Part shown: positions 48,693-56,299 of the stretch, piece by piece
Layout of the letters: each line of letters starts with the position of its first letter
How positions within the stretch are numbered: position 1 is the stretch's first letter
Assembly: GCA_937876245.1 (NCBI GenBank)
Contig: CALEGP010000038.1
Coordinates: 1 to 64,000 of the forward strand
Length of the DNA: 64,000 nt
DNA from: an uncultured Actinomycetes bacterium
Lineage (GTDB): Bacteria; Actinomycetota; Actinomycetes; Nanopelagicales; Nanopelagicaceae
Direction: 5' to 3'
Notes under the pieces: generated by a model
Seen by the model: the letters and a program-made list of their open reading frames with translations, nothing else
Told to the model about the DNA's origin: nothing
Database searches by the model: none
Made by a program: the position numbers and the translations under genes

Positions 48693-48717
48693 AATACAAA
48701 CGAACTGGAGTATAAAA

Positions 48718-49203
48718 ATGGCTAACGAAAATAATTTCTCCCATTTAAATAAGGATGGTCATGCCGCAATGGTGGATGTCACAAATCGTGAAGTTTCCAT
48801 AAGAATCGCGGCTGCTAGCGGAAAAGTTATTCTCGCTAAGGAAGTAATTTTGGCGCTCGAAAATAAGTCAGTTCCAAAGGGCGATGTGCTTGCGACTGCG
48901 CGCATTGCCGCAATTATGGGGGCAAAGCGAACTTCCGAACTTATTCCGCTCTGTCACCCAATTGGAATTCATGGAGTTAAGGTTGATCTCACGATTGTCG
49001 AGGACGGTGTCGAAATTGAAGTCGAGATTAAAACCGCCGATCGAACGGGTGTCGAGATGGAAGCGCTCACCGCGGCAGCCGTCGCCGCACTAACAATAAT
49101 TGACATGACTAAGTCCATGGACCCAACCTCAATAATTTCCGAAATTAAGATGAATTCGAAATCTGGTGGCCGCAACGGTATCTGGCATCGGGGGACCAAT
49201 TGA
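48718..49203 (+). CDS. moaC: Cyclic pyranopterin monophosphate synthase
   Basis: MoaC completes step 1 of molybdopterin synthesis, turning the MoaA product into cyclic pyranopterin monophosphate. The 161-residue protein has MVDVTNREVSIRIA, the KGDVLATARIAAIMGAKRTSELIPLCHP segment (Lys, His and Cys of the active site) and EMEALTAAAVAALTIIDM. It begins 25 nt after moeA with ggag before the ATG. Confidence 0.96.
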   Translation: MANENNFSHLNKDGHAAMVDVTNREVSIRIAAASGKVILAKEVILALENKSVPKGDVLATARIAAIMGAKRTSELIPLCHPIGIHGVKVDLTIVEDGVEIEVEIKTADRTGVEMEALTAAAVAALTIIDMTKSMDPTSIISEIKMNSKSGGRNGIWHRGTN

Positions 49204-49679
49204 TAACTGCAATGGTATTAACTATTAGCGACAGAGCTTCAGCAGGAATATACCAGGACGAAAGCGGACCCTTGCTTTCTGCCGGTCTGTCCGAACAGGG
49301 CTACAAAGTTATACAGTCAGTTCTTGTTCCAGATGACGTAGATAAAATTTCATCTGCGATTTCCAGTGCCTTGGCGCTTGAAGTTCGATTGATCGTTACA
49401 ACTGGGGGAACTGGAATATCGGAGCGCGATGTTACGCCGGAGGCGACAGTTCAATTTATAGAAAAAATGTTACCTGGATTCTCTGAAGCGTTGCGAGCCT
49501 TAGGGCGCAAGGTGAATGCGAAGTCTGACTTAACGAGAGGCCTGGCTGGGATTAATGGCAAATCTCTCATAATAAATCTTCCAGGTTCACTAGGTGGAGT
49601 ACGTGACGGCCTGGTGATTATCGGAGCATTGGCTGGCCACATTTTTGATCAATTGGATGGTGGCGAACATGTTAAATGA
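49200..49679 (+). CDS. mog: Molybdopterin adenylyltransferase (MoaB/Mog family)
   Basis: This protein activates molybdopterin by adenylation before MoeA acts. The 159-residue MoCF-fold protein has VLTISDRASAG, the binding loop TTGGTGISERDVTPEAT and the LPGSLGGVRD loop. The TTG start overlaps the moaC stop (TTGA). MoaB and MogA cannot be separated by eye, but one such enzyme is enough for the pathway. Confidence 0.92.
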   Translation: MITAMVLTISDRASAGIYQDESGPLLSAGLSEQGYKVIQSVLVPDDVDKISSAISSALALEVRLIVTTGGTGISERDVTPEATVQFIEKMLPGFSEALRALGRKVNAKSDLTRGLAGINGKSLIINLPGSLGGVRDGLVIIGALAGHIFDQLDGGEHVK

Positions 49680-50088
49680 ATGGTGTGAGATTACAAACTT
49701 GGAAATATCTGCCGCTAAACTTGGGGAGAAAGTTAAATCTGACAAATCTGGCGCAGTCGTGACTTTTTCGGGTGATGTTCGGGACATAGACAGCGGAAGA
49801 TTTGTTGTATCTCTCACATACGAAATTCATCCATCTGCAAAGAAAGTGCTAGACGAAATTGTTACTCGGGCGCTTGGATCACAAAAGGAAGTTAGCATCG
49901 CGGTCGCTCACAGATTTGGCCTCATTCCTATTGGCGAGACGGCATTTGCAGTTGCGGTTGCCTCCGAACACAGAAGAGAAGCCTTTGAGATGTGCAGCAA
50001 GATTGTAGATTCAGTCAAATCTGAGTTGCCGATATGGAAGCATCAAAAATTTTCAGATGGCACGAGTGAGTGGGTAAATTGCGCATGA
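49669..50088 (+). CDS. moaE: Molybdopterin synthase catalytic subunit
   Basis: MoaE, with MoaD, adds two sulfurs to cyclic pyranopterin monophosphate. The 139-residue protein has the TFSGDVRDIDSGR opening, LTYEIHPSAKK, VAHRFGLIPIGETAFAVAVAS and the WKHQKFSDG catalytic Lys segment. The ATG at 49669 overlaps the mog 3' end by 11 nt; an upstream in-frame ATG exists but is less likely. Confidence 0.94.
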   Translation: MLNEWCEITNLEISAAKLGEKVKSDKSGAVVTFSGDVRDIDSGRFVVSLTYEIHPSAKKVLDEIVTRALGSQKEVSIAVAHRFGLIPIGETAFAVAVASEHRREAFEMCSKIVDSVKSELPIWKHQKFSDGTSEWVNCA

Positions 50089-51086
50089 AGTCTCTGACTG
50101 ACAATTTTGGGCGTACCCACCGGGACCTGCGCGTTTCTCTTACGGATCGTTGTTCCCTGCGGTGTCAATATTGCATTCCTAGTGATTTTGCATCCTGGAT
50201 ACCCGCTAACGAGTTATTAACCACTAAGGAATTATTGCTGGTAATTTCTGAAGCAGTTAGAAATGGAATAACAGGAATTCGTTTAACTGGTGGCGAGCCC
50301 TTGTTACATCCGGATATCGTACAAATTGTTCGTGAGATCAGTGAACTTCCGAGCTCGCCAAGTATCTCTTTGACAACTAACGGAATTAAGTTGAATGAAT
50401 TGGCAGCGCCATTAGCGGATGCTGGACTAGTACGCGTCAATATCAGCCTAGATACTTTGAGTCGTGAGACGTTCAAAAGGTTGACCTTTCGAGATCGGAT
50501 TGATGATGTTTTCCGGGGAATACGGGCGGCAAAATTGGCGGGGCTGTCGCCAATTAAAATAAATACGGTGCTCATGCGCGGAGTCAATGATGGAGAGGCC
50601 ACGAGTCTCTTGGAGTGGGCACTTTCTGAAGGTCTGTCTTTGCGCTTTATCGAACAGATGCCCTTGGACGCCGCCGGCCTCTGGGATCGAAAAACTATGA
50701 TTTCTGCCGACGAAATAGTGGCCCTGCTTTCCGAGAAATTTGAACTCTCATCGGTTGAATTGCGCGGCTCCTCACCTGCTGAAGAATTTTATGTTGACCG
50801 AACGCGGGCTACGGTGGGGATTATTGGCAGTGTCACGCGGCCATTTTGTGGAGCTTGTGATCGGTTACGTTTAACTTCAGATGGACAATTGCGCTCTTGT
50901 CTATTTGCAATAGACGAGATCGATATTCGAAAAGTTCTGCGCAATAACCAACTGGATGAGAAATCGATCCGAGATCAAATTAGTTCTTGCTTCGAAAGAA
51001 CGGTGAAATCCAAGCTTGCAGGTCACGGAATTAACGAGCCACTTTTTATTTCGCCACCTAGACCGATGTCTGCTATCGGTGGGTAA
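50085..51086 (+). CDS. moaA: GTP 3',8-cyclase
   Basis: MoaA is the radical-SAM enzyme that opens molybdopterin synthesis from GTP. The 333-residue protein has the SAM cluster Cys23/27/30 and TGGEPLLHPD. A second C-terminal [4Fe-4S] cluster is marked by FCGACDRLRL...CLF. It ends in Gly-Gly, which is needed for activity in known MoaA. The ATG overlaps the moaE stop (ATGA). It is the last gene of the forward nar-moa operon. Confidence 0.96.
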   Translation: MKSLTDNFGRTHRDLRVSLTDRCSLRCQYCIPSDFASWIPANELLTTKELLLVISEAVRNGITGIRLTGGEPLLHPDIVQIVREISELPSSPSISLTTNGIKLNELAAPLADAGLVRVNISLDTLSRETFKRLTFRDRIDDVFRGIRAAKLAGLSPIKINTVLMRGVNDGEATSLLEWALSEGLSLRFIEQMPLDAAGLWDRKTMISADEIVALLSEKFELSSVELRGSSPAEEFYVDRTRATVGIIGSVTRPFCGACDRLRLTSDGQLRSCLFAIDEIDIRKVLRNNQLDEKSIRDQISSCFERTVKSKLAGHGINEPLFISPPRPMSAIGG

Positions 51087-51088
51087 AA

Positions 51089-51331
51089 TTATCCGCCCGC
51101 AAATTGTGGGAGAACGTCGATTCGTGAGCCACCTTTTACTTGTATTGAGCGATCTCGAACGGCTACTTCATCGATCAGGTATGAGCACTGTGGCAAGACC
51201 CTTGCCAACTCTCCTGAGGATTTTATTAGGCTGGCAATTATTTCCTCAATACTATCGGGCTGAACATGGACATGAGGCACCCCGGCTGCTTCTCTGGCAG
51301 CAGCATAGAATTTTATCTCCACCAAATCCAT
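51089..51331 (-). CDS. moaD: Molybdopterin synthase sulfur carrier subunit
   Basis: MoaD is the ubiquitin-like sulfur donor of molybdopterin synthase. The 80-residue protein opens with a beta strand (VEIKFYAAAREAAG) and ends with the required Gly-Gly (LPQFAGG). Unlike the other cofactor genes it is on the minus strand, with 2 nt between its stop and that of moaA. It needs its own promoter in the 62 bp before modB. A moeB-type activating enzyme is not in the window. Confidence 0.92.
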   Translation of the reverse strand: MDLVEIKFYAAAREAAGVPHVHVQPDSIEEIIASLIKSSGELARVLPQCSYLIDEVAVRDRSIQVKGGSRIDVLPQFAGG

Positions 51332-51393
51332 GCTTTGATTATCGACTACTCAGCAAATAATGACAACACCGAAAAAATAGGGATTCGAGAATT

Positions 51394-52215
51394 ATGAGAA
51401 ATTCAGCTTCCAGGAGTTCGATACCTAAGACTTTTTGGTTTCTTGGGGGAGTCGGTTTGGCATTTATTTTGTTGCCAATCCTTTCCCTGATCCTGAAGGT
51501 TAGCCCTTCGAGATTCTATGAGGATCTAAGGGCACCAGAAACGATTTCTGCTTTGCGTATTTCTTTAGAATCATCGATTGTAATCGCTCTTTTGGCATTT
51601 ATTTTCGGGGTACCTGTTGCATTTCTAATCTCGCGAGCACCTGTGATTTTTGGGAGAATCGTGCGCCCAATAATCGTATCTGCACTGGTATTCCCCCCTA
51701 CAGTGGCCGGTCTGGCACTCACGGCATTTATAGGCGATGAAGGAATTGTCGGAAAATACTTGGGATCAGTTTTCGGAGTTTATTTTTCAGGAAGCATGGC
51801 TGCGGTCATAATTGCGGGATTGTTCGTCGGCGCTCCCTTTCTTATCTTGATTGCTGAGGCAAGCTTCGATCAATTAGAGATCAGATTAGAAGAGTCGGCA
51901 ATTACGGAAGGCGCAACTAGATGGCAGGTATTCAGGTTCATCTCTATACCTCAAGTGCTTGGTGCCTTAATTGCTGGCACCACTCTTACTTGGGCACGGG
52001 CGCTAGGAGAGTTTGGTGCAACTATGACCTTTGCTGGTTCATTTCCTGGAAAAACATTCACTCCCTCGATGCAAATTTATGCAGATTTGAAGGTCAATCA
52101 GGGTGCCGCCTATTCACTTAGTATTTTCATGTTATTTATTTCTTTAGGAACACTTCTTTTACTCCAAGGTCGTTGGCTTCATATACTCTGGAAGAGAGGA
52201 AGCAGAATTGGCTGA
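51394..52215 (+). CDS. modB: Molybdate ABC transporter permease (ModB-like)
   Basis: The 273-residue membrane protein has about six helices and the permease EAA-type loop (EESAITEGATRWQVFRFISIP). It has the ModB-like GVPVAFLISRAP, PPTVAGLAL and RALGEFGATMTFAGSFPG segments. It would form the channel for molybdate uptake. Neither a ModA binding protein nor a ModC ATPase is next to it, so it must pair with subunits coded elsewhere, or the cluster has lost them. Its start is 62 bp from divergent moaD. Confidence 0.9.
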   Translation: MRNSASRSSIPKTFWFLGGVGLAFILLPILSLILKVSPSRFYEDLRAPETISALRISLESSIVIALLAFIFGVPVAFLISRAPVIFGRIVRPIIVSALVFPPTVAGLALTAFIGDEGIVGKYLGSVFGVYFSGSMAAVIIAGLFVGAPFLILIAEASFDQLEIRLEESAITEGATRWQVFRFISIPQVLGALIAGTTLTWARALGEFGATMTFAGSFPGKTFTPSMQIYADLKVNQGAAYSLSIFMLFISLGTLLLLQGRWLHILWKRGSRIG

Positions 52216-52321
52216 TTTTGCAGATTCAAATACCTGGAGAGCTCCTGGAATCTATACCGAGGGTGTTTTTCTATTAGGTAGGGAAGATGTCGAGCGAGGT
52301 TTGAGCAACCTATCTAATTGA
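52208..52321 (+). CDS. Possible 37-residue ORF after modB
   Basis: A TTG-started frame (MADFADSNTWRAPG..., ending SNLSN) overlaps the modB stop by 8 nt. It matches no family I know and lacks ATP-binding motifs, so it is not a ModC start. It may be a chance frame or the scar of a lost gene. Confidence 0.25.
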   Translation: MADFADSNTWRAPGIYTEGVFLLGREDVERGLSNLSN

Positions 52322-52363
52322 GTTTATGTTTATCTAATTTCTTACCAGCACTCGAAGGAGACT

Positions 52364-52456
52364 ATGTACGCAAAAATTTTAGATTTAACGCTTGTATTTG
52401 GTGGGGCGGGTCGGGCTCGAACCGACGACTACCGAATTATGAGTTCGGGGCTCTAA
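52364..52456 (+). pseudogene. Possible truncated gene start running into the tRNA
   Basis: An aaggag motif (52355-52360) precedes an ATG by 3 nt and opens MYAKILDLTLVFGG. The frame then continues antisense through the tRNA-Met gene and stops at 52454. The ribosome site without a gene body suggests a remnant cut off at the island boundary. It could also be chance. Confidence 0.25.
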
Positions 52457-52475
52457 CCAACTGAGCTACCGCCCC
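52399..52475 (-). tRNA. tRNA-Met (anticodon CAT, elongator type)
   Basis: The minus strand folds into a cloverleaf. Acceptor ggggcgg pairs with ccgcccc, and the D-arm is gctc-agttggtta-gagc. The anticodon stem ccgaa/ttcgg holds loop ctcataa. The T-arm follows, then discriminator A and an encoded CCA (77 nt in all). The anticodon stem lacks the three G:C pairs of initiator tRNA. tRNA-Ile2 with a modified CAT is a less likely alternative. Its 3' end faces the nitrate block. Confidence 0.93.
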
Positions 52476-52506
52476 GAGTATTTACTCTCAAGGATTGGGT
52501 AAGTCT

Positions 52507-53136
52507 ATGCTAACTCGCGTGAAGCACCGAATATTCCCCTGGATAAGCCTGACTTTCTTAGTGGCAATAATGGCCACTGTGTCAGTATCTAATTCTGCGG
52601 CTACAAGTACCGCCCCTGACTACACCTTCCCAATTGTCGGCTGTAAATATAATTATGCCCACTGGCACCACGATTATCCCGCAACGGATATTTTGACTAA
52701 AAAAGGATGCCATTTTGTAGCCCCTACTTCTGGAATCATCGATGAAGTTAATAGGGTCGATCGTTATTCATGGAAAAATAACGGTGGGGCGCTACGCGGC
52801 GGCCTTTCGATTTCTATGGTTGGTGATGACGGAATTCGTTATTACGGTTCTCACTTTAAAAAAATATACCGAAAGATTATCTCTGGATATCGAGTTGAAG
52901 TTGGTGAGCTTTTAGCCCAAGTGGGCACTTCGGGGGATGCTGCGGGGCTTGCGCCACATGTGCATTTTGGAATCTCTTGGCCAACCAAAGCAGGAATTTG
53001 GTGGGTGCGACGTGGTGAGATTTATCCCTGGAAATATTTAGATGCTTGGCAGGCTGGGGAAAATAAAAATCCTGCTAAAGAAGTCTTTGCTAAAGAGCGA
53101 AAAGTTGGAACCGTTCCAAAGCGTTTTGGTTATTAG
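52507..53136 (+). CDS. Secreted M23-family (LytM-like) peptidase
   Basis: The 209-residue protein has an N-terminal signal or anchor (about residues 8-32) and an M23 zinc peptidase fold. The metal ligands appear in HHDYPATDI (H-x6-D pattern) and HVHFG. Such enzymes cut peptide bridges of peptidoglycan. I use the ATG at 52507 with gggtaag upstream; a TTG at 52495 would add four residues. It starts just after the tRNA-Met gene and ends at a hairpin terminator shared with the cold-shock gene. Confidence 0.88.
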   Translation: MLTRVKHRIFPWISLTFLVAIMATVSVSNSAATSTAPDYTFPIVGCKYNYAHWHHDYPATDILTKKGCHFVAPTSGIIDEVNRVDRYSWKNNGGALRGGLSISMVGDDGIRYYGSHFKKIYRKIISGYRVEVGELLAQVGTSGDAAGLAPHVHFGISWPTKAGIWWVRRGEIYPWKYLDAWQAGENKNPAKEVFAKERKVGTVPKRFGY

Positions 53137-53154
53137 TGAATTTAAGGAATTAAA

Positions 53155-53180
53155 AGAGCCCCACCCGAAGGTGAGGCTCT
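53155..53180. terminator. Bidirectional terminator between M23 peptidase and cold-shock genes
   Basis: The arms agagccccacc (53155-53165) and ggtgaggctct (53170-53180) pair except for one position, around a cgaa loop. On the minus strand the stem is followed by ttttaatt, a good U-tract for ending the cold-shock transcript. On the plus strand cttatgg follows, so termination is weaker. Confidence 0.85.
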
Positions 53181-53198
53181 CTTATGGTTAATGGTTGA

Positions 53199-53402
53199 TT
53201 ATGCAGGATTAACTGCGTCAGCCTGTGGGCCCTTTGGACCTTGAACTACTTCAAATGTCACGGCTTGACCCTCATCGAGAGACTTGTAACCATTGCCTTG
53301 AATTGCTGAGTAGTGAACAAAAACATCTTGTCCGCCACCATCAACTGCAATGAAACCAAAACCCTTTTCAGAGTTGAACCACTTAACTGTACCTGTTGCC
53401 AT
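53199..53402 (-). CDS. cspA: Cold-shock protein (CspA family)
   Basis: The 67-residue single-domain nucleic-acid chaperone has both RNA-binding motifs, KGFGFI and DVFVHY, and starts [14 protein letters not shown]. It binds RNA and melts secondary structure. The ribosome site is aaggaa, 9 nt before the ATG, next to a predicted 5' leader helix. It is a single-gene transcript between its own leader and a strong terminator. Confidence 0.96.
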   Translation of the reverse strand: MATGTVKWFNSEKGFGFIAVDGGGQDVFVHYSAIQGNGYKSLDEGQAVTFEVVQGPKGPQADAVNPA

Positions 53403-53719
53403 GTAACTTATTCCTTACGGTAAATGTGATCACTAAGAATTCCTTAGCGACCGGTCTTCCTCTGTACAGATTTACCGAGTGAACGGGTACTGCCAAGCGT
53501 CGGACTAGGCAAAAGTGTAACTGCTTATGGGGCAATAGCGAAAAGCGATTCTTAATTAGAGCCAGTCTAGGACTAGCCAGAATTGCGCTTTTAGGGGCAT
53601 AATTGTGTAAGTAGTTAGTTTTAGAACCGTTATTTGAGCGCAAGCGATTCAGATTTCAGCTGGTGGACTGGGGAAGGTCGCACCAAGGCAACCTGAATGA
53701 TGGTTCTAGGAGAATAACC
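53403..53719 (-). promoter_or_regulatory. Long cold-shock 5' leader and intergenic region
   Basis: No gene is supported in these 317 bp. Close to the start codon cggtaaat (53418-53425) is the exact complement of atttaccg (53470-53477), giving an 8-bp helix. It encloses the palindromes gaccggtc (53449) and ctaag/cttag (about 53432-53446). The outer helix ends next to the ribosome site, so it could control translation with temperature. The DUF3145 promoter must also lie here. Confidence 0.5.
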
Positions 53720-54244
53720 GTGAGTTCATTACTAAGCAGTAACTCTTCAATGCACGCTTTGCTGGCCGGAGATCTTCGAATCTACTCCGCCCCCAGAGCC
53801 CTGCTTCGACATATCCAATGGTCGCTAAATGAAATTTTTGGCTACCCAGTTGATTTAAATTGGGAGCAGCAACACCTATCGCCAGGGGCGCTGGCAACCG
53901 AGCTGCAATGGCGCGAAGTAAAACCAGTTGCCTCGAAGATTGCCAGCACACTTAAATCCTGGCACTACCTGCGCTTTGAAGTTCGTGAATTTTCGACAAC
54001 AGGTGGCGAGGGAGTTCTCTACCGATGCACGCCAGAGCTTGGATTACACCAAGCAGTTACTGCTTCAAGTGGTGATGTCATGATTCATGAGAATCGTTTG
54101 ATGACAATCCTAGAAAATACCCGAAGCTATGAGGCGCTTCGGAGGTCAGTTTCAGACTCCCTTGGAATTGCCTGGGACACTGAACTTGAATATTACCGGC
54201 GTGGTGTTGGTGGCGAGGCAGAAATAAAAGCAGTTAGCATTTAG
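53720..54244 (+). CDS. DUF3145 family protein
   Basis: This actinobacterial family lies next to fatty-acid synthase genes in many genomes; its function is unknown. The core IYSAPRALLRHIQWSLNEIFGYPV, LRFEVREF, CTPELGLHQAVTASSGDVMIHENRL is visible. I choose the GTG at 53720 because aggag lies 7 nt upstream; an in-frame ATG at 53663 lacks such a site. The result is 174 residues. It reads toward fabF and is followed after 2 nt by the SIMPL gene. Confidence 0.85.
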   Translation: MSSLLSSNSSMHALLAGDLRIYSAPRALLRHIQWSLNEIFGYPVDLNWEQQHLSPGALATELQWREVKPVASKIASTLKSWHYLRFEVREFSTTGGEGVLYRCTPELGLHQAVTASSGDVMIHENRLMTILENTRSYEALRRSVSDSLGIAWDTELEYYRRGVGGEAEIKAVSI

Positions 54245-54246
54245 CC

Positions 54247-55032
54247 ATGAGCAATGACGGTAATGCGTTCCGGGAAATGGGCCAGGCAAAAAACATGGTA
54301 AATAAACTATCTCGCAGATCTATTACGACAATTATTGCCGCGCTAATTCTTGCAGTTGGAATGGGATATGGTTTAAGCCTTGTTGGTGCTGGACTGTCAG
54401 CTAAATCTGGAAATTCAATTACCGTAACTGGTTCAGCAAAAACTGATGCCGTTGCAGATAATGCTGTTTGGATTTTAAATGTCCAAGAGATGACTGCTCA
54501 AGTTTCAGCAGCTGTAAAAAATGTCGGCGTTGGAGTGGATGCGCTTAAAGGATATCTAACTAATGGAGGTTTGCCGGCTGATGCAATCGAGGTAGGCGGC
54601 GTAACAACATATCCAAATTATGAGTACCAAAATGGCAATTCGACCGGACGTATTTTAAATTATCAGGCAAATCAGAACGTTACTGTTAGATCTAAAGATG
54701 TGAAGCTAGTCCAAAAATTATCCAATGGCATGGGAACGTTGTTACAAACTGGCGTTAATGTTAATAACTACGGACCACAATTTTATGTTTCAAATCTCGC
54801 CGACCTTCGTCCGAAACTTTTGGCGGATGCAACTCGCGATGCCAAGGCTCGTGGATTATCGATAACTGAAGCTGTTGGTTCAAAACTAGGGCCTTTGATC
54901 GCAGTCACGAGCGGTCCAGTTCAGGTAACTGCTCCTGATTCAGTCGACATGTCAGCAGGCGGAATGTATGACACTTCTAGTATCGAAAAGAGCGTTAGTA
55001 CGACTGTTTCAGTGAGTTTTAAAGTTAACTAA
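54247..55032 (+). CDS. SIMPL-domain (DUF541) membrane-anchored protein
   Basis: The 261-residue protein has an N-terminal cytoplasmic stub, one membrane helix (about 27-50) and a SIMPL/DUF541 domain. The domain begins ITVTGSAKTDAVADNAVW and includes TRDAKARGLSITEAVGSKLG. Members are periplasmic or surface proteins (for example E. coli YggE) linked to stress, without a firm activity. It follows DUF3145 by 2 nt and its stop overlaps the convergent fabF stop by 4 nt. Confidence 0.88.
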   Translation: MSNDGNAFREMGQAKNMVNKLSRRSITTIIAALILAVGMGYGLSLVGAGLSAKSGNSITVTGSAKTDAVADNAVWILNVQEMTAQVSAAVKNVGVGVDALKGYLTNGGLPADAIEVGGVTTYPNYEYQNGNSTGRILNYQANQNVTVRSKDVKLVQKLSNGMGTLLQTGVNVNNYGPQFYVSNLADLRPKLLADATRDAKARGLSITEAVGSKLGPLIAVTSGPVQVTAPDSVDMSAGGMYDTSSIEKSVSTTVSVSFKVN

Positions 55033-56270
55033 CCTTCGTAAGATCTAAAGACTAGAACGACATTGTGGCCACCAAAGCCAAATGAGTCGTTTAAACAGGC
55101 AATAGAACCTTCTGGTAAATCGCGGGGAAAATCACGGACAACATCCACAGTTACGGCTTCATCAAGATTTTCAATATTTATTGTCGGCGGCGCTTTGTGG
55201 TGATACATCGCAAGCACGCAGAAAATTGACTCAATCGCTCCGGCACCGCCCAGCAAGTGGCCCGTCATGGACTTGGTAGCAGAGACTGCAACGTGAGAAA
55301 TATGGTCGCCAAGAGCGTTTGCTAGCGCGTTGGCTTCTGCGACATCGCCAGCAGGAGTGGAAGTTGCATGGGCATTTAAGTGAACAATTTCTGAAAGCGG
55401 AATTCCGGCATCTTGCAGTGCAAATTTCACGGCTCTAGTAACTCCAGCACCATCTGGGTCAGGTGCGGCTATGTGATATCCATCAGAAGTTAAACCTTGC
55501 CCCATAACTTCAGCATAAATTTTTGCACCCCTTGCTTTCGCATGTTCCAATTCTTCAAATACAAGAACTCCGCCACCTTCGCCAAGAACAAAACCATCGC
55601 GATCTTTGTCATATGGCCGAGAGGCCTTTGCTGGATCGTCGTTGCGAGTTGATAGCGCTTTCATAGAGGCAAAACCCGACATTGGTAATTCATGAATTGC
55701 AGCTTCGACGCCACCGGTCACAACAATATCCGCGCGATTATTCCTGATCATCTCTAATGCATACCCCGCAGCTTCGGCGCCCGATGCGCAAGCACTTACT
55801 GGAGTATGTACACCGGCTCGTGCCTGTAATTCAAGTCCAACGTTTGCAGCCGGGCCATTTGGCATGAGCATTGGAACAGTGTGCGGGCTTACTGAACGTG
55901 CACCTTTTGTTTTCAAAATATCATATTGATCAAGCATGGTAATTACACCACCAATGCCCGAAGCAATTACAACACCGAGGCGCTCCTTATCAATATCAGG
56001 TGCACCGGCATCCTTCCAAGCTTCACGTGAGGCAATCATTGCAAATTGTTCAGAGCGGTCAAGGCGACGCATTTCGACGCGCTCCATGACCTCTGCCGGT
56101 TCTACTGCCACTCGAGCAGCAAAACTAGTAGATGCACTTTGCGCCCACTCATCTTCAAGTTTGCGCACCCCACTTTTTCCAGCAAGCAAGGCTTCCCAAG
56201 TTGAGGAAACATCACCGCCAAGTGGGGTAGTAGCCCCAAGGCCAGTTACAACTACGCGACGCCTTGTCAT
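55029..56270 (-). CDS. fabF: 3-oxoacyl-ACP synthase II
   Basis: FabF elongates acyl-ACP by condensing it with malonyl-ACP. The 413-residue thiolase-fold protein begins RRRVVVTGLGATTPLGGDV. It shows the catalytic Cys in SACASGAEAAGYA, the first His in NAHATSTPAGD and the second in KSMTGHLLGGAGA. It is the last gene of fabD-fabH-acpP-fabF, the standard actinobacterial cluster. Confidence 0.96.
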   Translation of the reverse strand: MTRRRVVVTGLGATTPLGGDVSSTWEALLAGKSGVRKLEDEWAQSASTSFAARVAVEPAEVMERVEMRRLDRSEQFAMIASREAWKDAGAPDIDKERLGVVIASGIGGVITMLDQYDILKTKGARSVSPHTVPMLMPNGPAANVGLELQARAGVHTPVSACASGAEAAGYALEMIRNNRADIVVTGGVEAAIHELPMSGFASMKALSTRNDDPAKASRPYDKDRDGFVLGEGGGVLVFEELEHAKARGAKIYAEVMGQGLTSDGYHIAAPDPDGAGVTRAVKFALQDAGIPLSEIVHLNAHATSTPAGDVAEANALANALGDHISHVAVSATKSMTGHLLGGAGAIESIFCVLAMYHHKAPPTINIENLDEAVTVDVVRDFPRDLPEGSIACLNDSFGFGGHNVVLVFRSYEG

Positions 56271-56299
56271 TTGAAGAGAATCTCTTATTTACTTATCAA

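Larger units (their letters stand above)
34939..52398. other. Putative nitrate-respiration / molybdenum cofactor genomic island
   Basis: From after the aldolase to the tRNA-Met gene every recognised gene serves nitrate respiration, its regulation, or molybdenum cofactor and molybdate supply. The flanks are housekeeping genes. The right edge is the 3' end of a tRNA gene, a classic integration site. I found no integrase, transposase or convincing direct-repeat pair, so transfer is inferred from gene content and the tRNA boundary only. I could not compute base composition. Confidence 0.5.

Noticed and set aside
53383-53643. 86-codon antisense frame in the cold-shock leader
   Set aside because: No ribosome site or recognisable domain; it overlaps the cspA start in another frame and the predicted leader structure.
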